Source of the DNA: an uncultured Prevotellaceae bacterium | GTDB lineage: Bacteria > Bacteroidota > Bacteroidia > Bacteroidales > Bacteroidaceae | DNA length: 52,377 nt | NCBI GenBank assembly: GCA_900316505.1 | Contig: ONDH01000017.1 | Coordinates: forward strand, 1-52,377 | Direction: 5' to 3' | Shown: positions 33,900 to 42,121 of the stretch, in pieces | How the letters are laid out: every line of letters starts with the position of its first letter | Position numbering within the stretch: the first letter of the stretch is position 1 | Notes under the pieces: generated by a model | What the model was told of the DNA's origin: nothing | The model's input: the letters and a program-made list of their open reading frames with translations, nothing else | Databases searched by the model: none | Position numbers and translations under genes: made by a program

Positions 33900-36281
33900 A
33901 TGGAAAAAGAGGTGATGCAACGAAATACAGATGCCATCATTGACAGAATTGGCACTGGACGAGAACAAATCATCCCATTGCTGCAAGCTATTCAACAGGA
34001 GTTCAATTACCTGCCTTCCGATGCGCTCAACCGGCTGTATGAGCGTACGGAGATTGACCGCGCACAGCTCATCAGTGTGGCTACATTCTACTCGCAGCTG
34101 AGAATGGTGCCTTATGGCAAGCACATCATCAAGGTGTGCATCGGCACGGCATGTCATGTGAAGGGGGCAGGCAACGTGTATGATGCCTTCAGACGTGAAT
34201 TGCAGTTAGAGGGTGACGACATCACCACTGCCGACGGACGCTATTCCATTGAGAAGGTGGCATGTCTGGGATGTTGTGCGTTGGCTCCTGTGGTGCAGAT
34301 TGACGAAAAGATATTCGGACATGTGCAGCCGGGGCGTGTGCGTGAAGTGCTGGATGAGTTTGAGCAGATGGTGGCGAGCGGTGAACAGGAGAATGCCTGC
34401 GATGAAGAGGGCAAAGCGCAGGGAGAAGTGAGGCTGGGCATGGAGAACTGTTGCCAAGCCAGCGGTACCGCTGAGGTGTATGATGCAGTGGTGGCAGCAT
34501 GCAAGGAGTTGGGCATTAAGGTGAGAATCAAGCCTGTGTCGTGTGTGGGCACGTGCAATCAGGTACCTTTGATTGATGTGGCAACTTCTGAGGGTGACAT
34601 TGTGCGCTATCCGAATATCAAGCCTGATGAGGTGAAAGAGATATTGCTCCATCATTTTCGTCCTTCGAGCCGTTGGCGCAGGTGGCGCAATACGGTACTA
34701 AACCAGATTGACACGTTCCACACAGACCAGACCTGGGATAATATTCTTTTCGTACCAGAGAAGGAACGCACACAGAGCATCAACACGTTTTTGGGAGGAC
34801 AGTTCCGCATCTCCACTGAAGGGTATGGCCGCCTGAATCCGTTGGACTTGGAGGAATATATCTCCATGGGGGGATTTGAGGCACTGAAGAAAACTGTGAC
34901 GGAGATGTCGCCTCAGCAGGTGATTGATGAGGTGTTGAAGAGCGGCATCCGTGGAAGGGGCGGTGGTGGTTTCCTCACTGGCAGGAAATGGAAACTGGTG
35001 GCAGAGAGTTCTCAACTGTCAACTGCCAACTGTCAACTCTCCACTCCCATCGTGATTTGTAACGGCGATGAGGGCGACCCGGGTGCGTTCATGGACCGCA
35101 TTCTGTTGGAGTCTTATCCACTGCGAGTAATTGAGGGTATGATGGTGGCTGGATATGCCGTGGGAGCGAAAGAGGGTGTGTTCTACATCCGTGCGGAATA
35201 TCCTCAGGCAGTCATCCGCATTCGGAAGGCACTGGACATGTGCCGACGAAAGGGATTGTTGGGAGAACATATTTTAGGTACAGAGTTTTCGTTTGACATC
35301 CGTGTGTTTGAGGGTGCTGGTGCCTTTGTCTGCGGAGAGGAGACAGCGCTTATCGCTTCAATGGAGGGCAAGCGCGGTTTCCCTCATCTGCGTCCGCCTT
35401 ATCCTGCTCAACAGGGGTTGAACGGCAGACCTACGCTGATCAACAATGTGGAGACGCTGAGTCAGTTGGCTTACATCATCCGACATGGGGCTGAGAAGTA
35501 TGCAGAGGTGGGTACGCAAGGCAGTCGTGGCACAAAGGTGTTTGCCTTGGCTGGCAAGGTGAATCATGGGGGACTGATTGAGGTGCCGATGGGCACGACA
35601 CTGCGTCAGATTGTGGAGGAGATAGGTGGCGGCGTTGAAGGTGGTGAAGCGTTGAAGGCTGTGCAGATAGGTGGTCCTTCAGGAGGTTGCATTCCTGCTG
35701 ATCTATGTGATGCTGAGGTGGATTTTGATGCCTTGAACCAGATGGGTGCCATCATGGGATCAGGTGGACTGGTGGTGCTGGGCGAGAGCAGTTGCATGGT
35801 GGATGTGGCCCGTTACTTCACTGCTTTCACTTGTGCAGAGTCGTGCGGAAAGTGTACGTTTTGCCGTGTGGGCATCCGTCGAATGCTGGACATCCTCGAC
35901 CGCCTCACAATGGGACAGGCAAAAATGGAGGATATTGACCAGCTGGAAGAACTGGCAAAGAGCATCAAACGGGCAGCTATGTGTGGACTGGGAAAGACTG
36001 CTCCTAATCCTGTACTTTCAACTCTGCGCTATTTCCGTCAGGAGTATGAGGAGCATGTGCAGGGGGTGTGCAGGACGGGGTCTTGCAAGCAGATGGTAAA
36101 ACTGGAGATTACCGACCAGTGTGTGGGTTGCACCAAGTGTGCCCGCACTTGTCCGAGCGAAGCCATCGCCTATACGCCCTACGAGAGGCATGTCATCGAC
36201 ACGGAGAAGTGTACACAATGCGGACTGTGTGTGGGTGAGTGTAATTATGAGGCAATAGTGAAAGTTGGGATTAATGCATAA
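33900..36281 (+). CDS. NuoE-NuoF fusion, NADH-oxidising iron-sulphur flavoprotein
   Basis: A 793-residue fusion. Residues 1-160 are NuoE-like with [2Fe-2S] ligands C80, C85, C122 and C126. About 178-240 is a second thioredoxin-like [2Fe-2S] domain (MENCCQASG, SCVGTCNQVP). From about 300 it is NuoF-like: GRGGGGFLTGRKW (351-363) for FMN/NADH, CNGDEGDPGAF, and CAESCGKCTFC (about 645-655) for a [4Fe-4S] cluster. Two C-terminal ferredoxin motifs follow, CVGCTKCARTCP and CTQCGLCVGEC. The layout is that of diaphorase subunits of bifurcating hydrogenases (HydB/HndC) rather than respiratory NuoF. The heptamer insert SQLSTANCQLST lies between the glycine-rich loop and CNGDEGDP. The start at 33900 is the first that gives a clean NuoE N-terminus. 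Confidence 0.87.
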   Translation: MEKEVMQRNTDAIIDRIGTGREQIIPLLQAIQQEFNYLPSDALNRLYERTEIDRAQLISVATFYSQLRMVPYGKHIIKVCIGTACHVKGAGNVYDAFRRELQLEGDDITTADGRYSIEKVACLGCCALAPVVQIDEKIFGHVQPGRVREVLDEFEQMVASGEQENACDEEGKAQGEVRLGMENCCQASGTAEVYDAVVAACKELGIKVRIKPVSCVGTCNQVPLIDVATSEGDIVRYPNIKPDEVKEILLHHFRPSSRWRRWRNTVLNQIDTFHTDQTWDNILFVPEKERTQSINTFLGGQFRISTEGYGRLNPLDLEEYISMGGFEALKKTVTEMSPQQVIDEVLKSGIRGRGGGGFLTGRKWKLVAESSQLSTANCQLSTPIVICNGDEGDPGAFMDRILLESYPLRVIEGMMVAGYAVGAKEGVFYIRAEYPQAVIRIRKALDMCRRKGLLGEHILGTEFSFDIRVFEGAGAFVCGEETALIASMEGKRGFPHLRPPYPAQQGLNGRPTLINNVETLSQLAYIIRHGAEKYAEVGTQGSRGTKVFALAGKVNHGGLIEVPMGTTLRQIVEEIGGGVEGGEALKAVQIGGPSGGCIPADLCDAEVDFDALNQMGAIMGSGGLVVLGESSCMVDVARYFTAFTCAESCGKCTFCRVGIRRMLDILDRLTMGQAKMEDIDQLEELAKSIKRAAMCGLGKTAPNPVLSTLRYFRQEYEEHVQGVCRTGSCKQMVKLEITDQCVGCTKCARTCPSEAIAYTPYERHVIDTEKCTQCGLCVGECNYEAIVKVGINA
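35010..35043 (+). repeat. In-frame heptamer insert in the NuoF part
   Basis: TCAACTG, CCAACTG and TCAACTC units encoding SQLSTANCQLST in an otherwise highly conserved flavin and NADH domain. Confidence 0.9.
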
Positions 36282-36284
36282 CTC

Positions 36285-36442
36285 AACTTTCGGAAGTGAC
36301 GAAGTTAATGGAGTTAACGAAGTTAACGACGATACCTGGCAGTGAGAAAAACATCAGCATGACAAACGTCGATAACTTCGAGCGAAGCGATAACTTCTAT
36401 AACTCCTTAACTCCAAAAAAGTTGAGCACTTGCGAAACTTTA
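36285..36442. repeat. Dispersed repeat, copy 2
   Basis: Second copy of the element at 30116-30255, about 85% identical by eye, with an extra ATGGAGTTAACGAAGTTA stretch near the left end. It separates the NuoEF and NuoG-like genes as copy 1 separates the propeller and Tat ferredoxin genes. Confidence 0.8.
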
Positions 36443-36469
36443 GTATTATTAGTTTTCAAGATATAGGAA

Positions 36470-37075
36470 ATGAAGATTATAGTGAATGGTCGGGAACTGG
36501 AGGTCAGTGGTAGGCGCAGGCTCATTGAGGAACTGCGTGAGGCTGGGTGTGACGTGCCCTCGCTGTGTTATGCCCCTGATGCCAAGCATGAACCTTCGTG
36601 CATGGTGTGTATGGTGAGAAATGAGGTGAATGGGGAGATGCTGCCGAGTTGTGGTGTCTATCCATCGGAAGGAATGCGCATTGACACGGAATCGGATGAG
36701 GTGAAGGAGTTGAGGCGCATGGCGGTGGAACTGCTGCTAAGTGAACATCGGGCTCGCTGTGGCGGGTGTGAGAGCAAGGAGAAGTGCAAATTGAGGGAAC
36801 TGGCTCTGCAGATGAAGGCGAAATGGAACCGGTTCGGTGCCCTGCTTCCTGTGGAACCTGTGGTGCAGGAGCATGTGACGGGACGTTTGTATTTCGAACC
36901 TGCCAAGTGTGTGCGCTGTGGCTTGTGTGTGTACAATTCGCAGGATGGCTTCACATTCCAGCGCCGAGGATACAACATGCAGGTGGTCATTCCTGAGGAG
37001 AGCAAGGGACATGTGGAGGAAAGTCTGGCAGAACTGTGCCCGACGGGTGCGCTGTTTTTGCGCTGCGATAAATGA
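36470..37075 (+). CDS. NuoG N-terminal-like iron-sulphur protein
   Basis: A 201-residue protein equal to the N-terminal third of NuoG and to the HndD/HoxU diaphorase subunits. Residues 1-75 are a plant-type [2Fe-2S] domain (CDVPSLCYAPDAKHEPSC, CMVCMV, LPSC). HRARCGGCESKEKC is the His-ligated [4Fe-4S] motif. A third set follows: CVRCGLC and, later, LCPTGAL. There is no molybdopterin or hydrogenase catalytic domain, so it would only relay electrons from the NuoEF fusion. It starts about 190 bases after NuoEF and 10 bases before the next gene. Confidence 0.82.
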   Translation: MKIIVNGRELEVSGRRRLIEELREAGCDVPSLCYAPDAKHEPSCMVCMVRNEVNGEMLPSCGVYPSEGMRIDTESDEVKELRRMAVELLLSEHRARCGGCESKEKCKLRELALQMKAKWNRFGALLPVEPVVQEHVTGRLYFEPAKCVRCGLCVYNSQDGFTFQRRGYNMQVVIPEESKGHVEESLAELCPTGALFLRCDK

Positions 37076-37085
37076 GAAATCATCA

Positions 37086-38237
37086 ATGAAAAGGATTGCA
37101 TACATAGTGTTGGTGGGGATGCTGATGGCTTGTGTGGGCTCTCAGGGCTTGCTGAATGAGCGTGCTGGGGTGCAGGACTGGACTGTGTTTCGTGGCAGTC
37201 CGTCGCTTTGTGGCTATACGGACTGTGCCTTACCAGATGCTCCCCAACTGTTGTGGAGCGTGACGACGCAGACGCGCACGGTGGCTGCACCCATCGTCTT
37301 CAACTCGGTGGTGTATATGCTCAGCCGCAGGGGAGAACTGAGGGGCTACACGGCAGAGGGTGACTCGTGCTTTTACCATCACCTCAACACACCTGTGGAG
37401 GCATCGTTCATTGCCAAGGACTCGACGCTCTATGTCGGTCGCATTGACGGGAAAGTGACGGCACTGAGCATGGACGGAAAAGGGAAAGGTGCAAACGTGT
37501 TGTGGGAGTATGAGACGTTGGGACAGATTTCTGGCTCACCCAATCTGGTGGGCAACCAGCTGCTGGTGGGAAGTTATGATGGGAGCATGTACACCTTCCA
37601 GACGAAGACGGGCAGAAAGACGGGACAATGGGAGACGGGCTACTATATCAACGGCACAGCGGCAGTGTGGAAGCACTGGATGATGTTTGGCGGGTGTGAC
37701 TCGTGGGTACGCGTGGTGGATACATCCACAGGCAGAATGACGGACTCGCTGGAACTGGACACTTATGTGCCTGCCTCTCCAGCCATTCTAGACGGTGTGG
37801 CATGTGCGTGTGATTACAACGGCAACATGTATGAGATGGTGTTGGAAGAGGGTAAGATTGTGAATCATCGCAAACTGTTGGCATCGTCGGCTGACAACGA
37901 TGGTCAGGAGGGCGGTGTGGTGTCCATGCCTACGATGACCCGTAAGGATGTGTATGTTCTGTCGGGTGACCGCTATATCAGTTGTGTGAGCAGAGAGTCG
38001 GGAAAGGTGCGCTGGAGGAAGATGCTGCGCGGCGTCACAGGGGAGTGCTCTCCGTTGGTGGCACAAGATAAGGTGCTGGTCTGCACGAAGGATGGGCATG
38101 TGTCCATTTTGGACAGTGAGGATGGTGCGGAGTTGTGGCATTACGAGATAGGTGAGCCCATCATTGCCTCACCAGCCATCTGTGGTGACCGTTTTTTCAT
38201 ATTGACAAGTAGAGGAACATTACTATGCTTTGTTTAG
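37086..38237 (+). CDS. PQQ-like beta-propeller lipoprotein 4
   Basis: A 383-residue lipoprotein: MKRIAYIVLVGMLMAC, with a lipobox ending in C16, then a propeller (DWTVFRGSPSLCGYTD, LYVGRIDGKVTALSMDG, MYTFQTKTGRKTGQWETG, VSILDSEDGAELWHYE). BamB-like in overall design. It starts 10 bases after the NuoG-like gene and its end overlaps the ABC transporter ATPase gene by 13 bases. Lipidation would hold it in the inner or outer membrane, outside the cytoplasm. Confidence 0.8.
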   Translation: MKRIAYIVLVGMLMACVGSQGLLNERAGVQDWTVFRGSPSLCGYTDCALPDAPQLLWSVTTQTRTVAAPIVFNSVVYMLSRRGELRGYTAEGDSCFYHHLNTPVEASFIAKDSTLYVGRIDGKVTALSMDGKGKGANVLWEYETLGQISGSPNLVGNQLLVGSYDGSMYTFQTKTGRKTGQWETGYYINGTAAVWKHWMMFGGCDSWVRVVDTSTGRMTDSLELDTYVPASPAILDGVACACDYNGNMYEMVLEEGKIVNHRKLLASSADNDGQEGGVVSMPTMTRKDVYVLSGDRYISCVSRESGKVRWRKMLRGVTGECSPLVAQDKVLVCTKDGHVSILDSEDGAELWHYEIGEPIIASPAICGDRFFILTSRGTLLCFV

Positions 38238-38887
38238 AAAACATTACGAAAAGATTTGCTGACGGACAGCGTTCACTGACGGTGCTCGACCACCTCTCCC
38301 TGCAGGTGGAGAAGGGTGAGTTTATTGCCATCACTGGCGAGTCGGGAGCAGGAAAGACAACGCTGCTGAACATTCTGGGCACATTGCTGACTGCAGATGA
38401 GGGAGAATATGTGTGGAACGTGAAGGACAACGCTCAGCCCTCAACTCTCAGCCCTCAACTGCGCAATCAGGAAATAGGATTTGTGTATCAGGATCATCGT
38501 CTGCTGCCTCAGTTCACAGTGTGGCAAAACATCCTTTTGCCAACCCTTGCCACAAAATCAGCTTCGACGGAGGAGGAAGAACGGCGTGCCTTGGAACTGC
38601 TGGAATTTGTGGGCATCGCATCGTTGAAAGATAGCCCTGTGACGCATCTTTCTGGGGGTGAACAGACCCGTGTCGCCATTTGCCGTGCCCTCATCAACCA
38701 GCCATCCCTCTTGTTGGCAGACGAACCTACAGGACAGTTGGATGCTGCTAATGCACAGATGATTGCCACGCTTTTCCAGCAAGTGAATGCTCAACTGCAT
38801 ACGACCATCATCATGGCGACTCACTCTGCAGAGATGGCTAAAGTCGCCCAAAAGACCTATGTGCTGAAAGACGGAAAACTTATATAA
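38225..38887 (+). CDS. ABC transporter ATPase, LolD/MacB type
   Basis: A 220-residue ATPase with Walker A GESGAGKTT, Q-loop FVYQDHRLLPQF, signature LSGGEQTRVAICRAL, Walker B LLLADEPTGQLD and H-loop THSAEMA. It belongs to the LolD/MacB/FtsE group that powers FtsX-like permeases for lipoproteins, peptides or macrolides. A short heptamer-derived insert (AQPSTLSPQL, about residues 70-80) sits between Walker A and the Q-loop, in a surface loop. The permease gene follows about 110 bases later. Confidence 0.88.
   Translation: MLCLENITKRFADGQRSLTVLDHLSLQVEKGEFIAITGESGAGKTTLLNILGTLLTADEGEYVWNVKDNAQPSTLSPQLRNQEIGFVYQDHRLLPQFTVWQNILLPTLATKSASTEEEERRALELLEFVGIASLKDSPVTHLSGGEQTRVAICRALINQPSLLLADEPTGQLDAANAQMIATLFQQVNAQLHTTIIMATHSAEMAKVAQKTYVLKDGKLI
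38433..38461 (+). repeat. In-frame heptamer insert in the ABC ATPase
   Basis: Four units (TCAGCCC, TCAACTC, TCAGCCC, TCAACT), encoding QPSTLSPQL. Confidence 0.82.
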
Positions 38888-38950
38888 TTCATAATGCATA
38901 ATTCATAATGCATAATTCATAATTCATAATGTGTAATTCATAATGTGTAA
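38886..38950. repeat. CATAATT/CATAATG heptamer array
   Basis: About eight units alternating ATAATTC and ATAATGC/ATAATGTG between the ATPase and permease genes. Confidence 0.88.
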
Positions 38951-38983
38951 TGAGGATTTGAATCTCATAGCTTAAAACCCTAA

Positions 38984-39030
38984 ACTGTCAACTTTCCAAC
39001 CATGTCAACTGTCAATTGTCAACTGTCAAC
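38984..39030 (+). repeat. Heptamer run that includes the permease start codon
   Basis: CTGTCAACTTTCC, then CATGTCAACTGTCAATTGTC; the ATG is created within the repeat text. No other in-frame ATG precedes the first membrane helix; the next Met codons lie inside it (about residues 31-32). Confidence 0.85.
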
Positions 39031-42000
39031 GAAACAAAGCCGTAGATACTACCGACGTTACTATCGTCTGGTCACCGCTGCTGTCATTCTGATGATGGCG
39101 GTGCTGACGGGTAGTTTGTTGTTGGGCGACTCGGTGAGGGGCACGCTGGTGCAACGTGTCAGTGAACGGTTGGGCAGGACGGAGACGGTCATCACCAGTG
39201 GTACGGGTTTCATGAACGAGACTTTGTTGCAGCATCCACTGATGAAGAATGCGAGAGGATGGCTGTTGATGGATGGCTATGTGTCGGTGGGTGACAAATT
39301 GCTGCCTGTTTATGTGTGGGGAACCGATGCCGATACGTTGCAGGCGGGTGAAGTGATGGTCAACGAACCGCTCCGTGCTCAGTTGGGCAATCAGGAGGAC
39401 TTGGTGCTGCATCTTCCCTCACACAATCTTGTGCCTTCGGGAAGCCTTTTCGTGACGAAGAGTTATGCCACACAGATGCGTCTGCATGTGGTGGGTGTGA
39501 AAAGTGTGGAGGAAGGTGGAAACCTGTTGCTGAGGAATGAGCAAACGCTGCCATTGAACGTGTTTGTCAATCGGTGGCATCTGGCAGAGAAAATGGAGCT
39601 GGATGGCAAAATCAATATGGTGTTCTCCGATGATGTCATTGAGGAGGAACAACTGGCAGCATGCTGGACACCTGAGCAGTCTGGCATTCATCTGACAGAT
39701 ACCACCCTCACTTGCGATGGAGTGTTCATTCCCCAAAACATTGTGGAGAAACTCTCAGCCCTCAACTCTCAGCCCTCAACTGTCAATTGTCAATTGTCAA
39801 TTGTCAACTGTCAATTGTCAATCCTCTACCTTTCCTATTTCGTAAATGACCTCATACATGATGCAGACACCATCCCTTATTCCTTTGTGACAGCTGTGAA
39901 CGAGTGGCGGGGAGAGCCATTGGGGGGGCAAGACATCATTCTTTCCGATTATGCTGCAAGGCGCCTGCATGTGCAGGAAGGTGATTCTGTCTCCATGAGT
40001 TATTTCATCACCAGACAATTGAAGAACCTTGACACAAAGGCACAGATGTTGAGGGTGAAGAAGATTGTGCCACTTGCAGCTTTCATGCAGGACAGTCTGC
40101 TCATGGCAGATTTTCCGGGATTGACACGTGTGGAAAAATGCACCGATTGGGACAGTGACTTGCCCATCGACATGAATCGTGTACATAAGGAGGATGAGGA
40201 CTTCTGGCACACCTATCGCCAGACACCAAAGGCTGTGGTTGCCTACGAAGCGGTGAAGACTGATTGGAGCAATGCGTTCGGCAGTGCCACAGCCATGCGT
40301 TTCACGGAACGGCCAAAGGTCAGTTTGTTGCCTCACGATGCCGATGTGCAGTTGTATCATCCTCGTGCTCAAGGACTGAAAGGAGCAACAGGAGGTGTGG
40401 ACTTTGCAGGTCTGTTCCTTTCATTGGGCTTTTTCATCATTCTCTCCTCTGTATTGCTGATGAAAAACCCGTTGGTGGAAATGTTTACACAACGTCAGGG
40501 TGAGATACGGCTCTATCAGCAGTTGGGCTTCAAAGACAAAGACATTCGCAAGGGATTGTTCAAGGAAGCCTTCAGCGTGATACTGCTCGCATCTCCATTG
40601 GGTGTCTTGGCGGGATTTGCCTATTCCACTCTGACGCTCTGGCTGTTGGGAAATGTGTGGAGCGGAGCCACCCATACAGAAGGGTTTGTGCTGCATATCC
40701 AGCCATTGACACTCATCATCGGAGTGCTAATCGGTCTGCTCATTTGTGCACTGACCTTATGGTGGGTTATCCGTTCTCAACTCTCAGCCCTCAACTCTCA
40801 ACCCTCAGCCCTCAACCCTCAGCCCTCAGCCCTCAGCTCTCAACTCTCAACTCTCAACCCCATCATGTTGCTCTTGACACTTTCCCTGATTGTCGTCAAC
40901 TTCATCTACCTTCACAACATGGTGCTGTTCATAGTATGTGGTCTCCTTTGGATTCTTACATGGGGGCTGTTCCTACGTCATGAATTACAACGTCCCAGCT
41001 CTGCCATGTCGAAAGCATTCAATCGCATCCAACTCATACACCAATCAGTCCGTGCCTCACTGAAACAACATCTCTTAGCTTATTGGACACTCTCTTTAGG
41101 TGTGTTCACCGTCTTTGCCGTGGGGCTCAACCGCCCTGATTTCACTCAGGCACTTCAAGCAACAGGAGGCTATCAGTTCTATGTGGATAGCCGTGTGCCC
41201 ATACAATATGACCTGAACAACCCCTCTGTTCGCCATAAACTGTCACTCCAGTCATTACCTGACAGCACCCGCTTCCTCGGTTTCTTGCGTCACACACAGG
41301 ATGAGGCAAGCTGTCTCAACCTCAATCAAGTCAGCACACCCACCGTACTTGGAGTTAATTTGAAAGAGATGGAAACTTTCGGGCTTACCCCCGACTCTCA
41401 ACTCTCAACTCTCAACTGTCAACTATACCTCGATGAGGAAGCTCTTACATGGAGTCTGATGAAGTCGGTGGGTGACACACTCTTCTATCAGAGTGAGAGG
41501 GGAGACAGTGTACCTGTCGTAATAGCCGGCACCTATCCTACAGGTATTTTCCACGGAAATGCCATCATGTCCTCTGAGGATTTCCGTCGATTGTGGCCAA
41601 AGGAAGGTGGTTGGGAAGTGCTGTTGATGAAATCTTCACGTCCCAAAGAGGCTGCTGAAATCCTCTCCATAGCCATGAACGAATATGGTCTAAATGTCCA
41701 AACAGTGGAGGAACGCATCAAAATGTTCTTCGAGGTGACGGAAACATACCTCATCATCTTCCTCACTTTAGGAGGATTGGGCTTGTTGCTGGGTGTTTTC
41801 AGCCTCATGATTATTGTGCGCAAGAACCTCACAGCACAACTTCCCACCATCCGTCAGTATCGTGCCACGGGTTTCTCTGAACCGCTCATCCGCCAGTTGT
41901 TGTTGCATGAGAACCTTTTGGTTCCGTTCTATGCTATATGTGTAGGTGCCATAGGTTCAATCATCAGCATCAGTGCCAATCCTGTCGGAGCAGGTCTGAC

Positions 42001-42109
42001 CACATTGTTGCTGGCACTCGTTGTCCTCATGGTCATCTGCCTCTTATTATATTATGGTGTCAAATATATGGTCAATCAAACTATTAACAATATTACATCA
42101 ATCTATTAA
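39002..42109 (+). CDS. FtsX-like ABC transporter permease
   Basis: A 1035-residue permease with two FtsX modules (about residues 470-620 and 910-1030) separated by extra membrane helices around 625-700, and large extracytoplasmic domains. This is the ABC3 type; it is longer than LolC/LolE. Its start codon lies inside a heptamer run, so the first ten residues (MSTVNCQLST) are repeat-encoded. Further inserts are at about 250-275, 591-619 and 798-808. All are in or near loops. It is partner to the ATPase upstream. The substrate is unknown; lipoproteins or a lipid product are plausible because of the neighbouring genes. Confidence 0.85.
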   Translation: MSTVNCQLSTKQSRRYYRRYYRLVTAAVILMMAVLTGSLLLGDSVRGTLVQRVSERLGRTETVITSGTGFMNETLLQHPLMKNARGWLLMDGYVSVGDKLLPVYVWGTDADTLQAGEVMVNEPLRAQLGNQEDLVLHLPSHNLVPSGSLFVTKSYATQMRLHVVGVKSVEEGGNLLLRNEQTLPLNVFVNRWHLAEKMELDGKINMVFSDDVIEEEQLAACWTPEQSGIHLTDTTLTCDGVFIPQNIVEKLSALNSQPSTVNCQLSIVNCQLSILYLSYFVNDLIHDADTIPYSFVTAVNEWRGEPLGGQDIILSDYAARRLHVQEGDSVSMSYFITRQLKNLDTKAQMLRVKKIVPLAAFMQDSLLMADFPGLTRVEKCTDWDSDLPIDMNRVHKEDEDFWHTYRQTPKAVVAYEAVKTDWSNAFGSATAMRFTERPKVSLLPHDADVQLYHPRAQGLKGATGGVDFAGLFLSLGFFIILSSVLLMKNPLVEMFTQRQGEIRLYQQLGFKDKDIRKGLFKEAFSVILLASPLGVLAGFAYSTLTLWLLGNVWSGATHTEGFVLHIQPLTLIIGVLIGLLICALTLWWVIRSQLSALNSQPSALNPQPSALSSQLSTLNPIMLLLTLSLIVVNFIYLHNMVLFIVCGLLWILTWGLFLRHELQRPSSAMSKAFNRIQLIHQSVRASLKQHLLAYWTLSLGVFTVFAVGLNRPDFTQALQATGGYQFYVDSRVPIQYDLNNPSVRHKLSLQSLPDSTRFLGFLRHTQDEASCLNLNQVSTPTVLGVNLKEMETFGLTPDSQLSTLNCQLYLDEEALTWSLMKSVGDTLFYQSERGDSVPVVIAGTYPTGIFHGNAIMSSEDFRRLWPKEGGWEVLLMKSSRPKEAAEILSIAMNEYGLNVQTVEERIKMFFEVTETYLIIFLTLGGLGLLLGVFSLMIIVRKNLTAQLPTIRQYRATGFSEPLIRQLLLHENLLVPFYAICVGAIGSIISISANPVGAGLTTLLLALVVLMVICLLLYYGVKYMVNQTINNITSIY
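39752..39823 (+). repeat. In-frame heptamer insert 2 in the permease
   Basis: About ten units of TCAGCCC, TCAACTC, TCAATTG and TCAACTG in a row. They encode SALNSQPSTVNCQLSIVNCQ and onward. Confidence 0.92.
40774..40860 (+). repeat. In-frame heptamer insert 3 in the permease
   Basis: Twelve units, the longest in-gene array in the window, encoding SQLSALNSQPSALNPQPSAL and onward. It lies between two membrane helices. Confidence 0.92.
41394..41425 (+). repeat. In-frame heptamer insert 4 in the permease
   Basis: TCAACTC x3 then TCAACTG, encoding SQLSTLNCQL in the second extracytoplasmic domain. Confidence 0.9.
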
Positions 42110-42121
42110 CAAACAAAGCGT

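Noticed and set aside
33900..37075. Respiratory complex I operon
   Set aside because: Only E, F and a shortened G are present, fused in a hydrogenase-diaphorase manner, with none of the membrane subunits.
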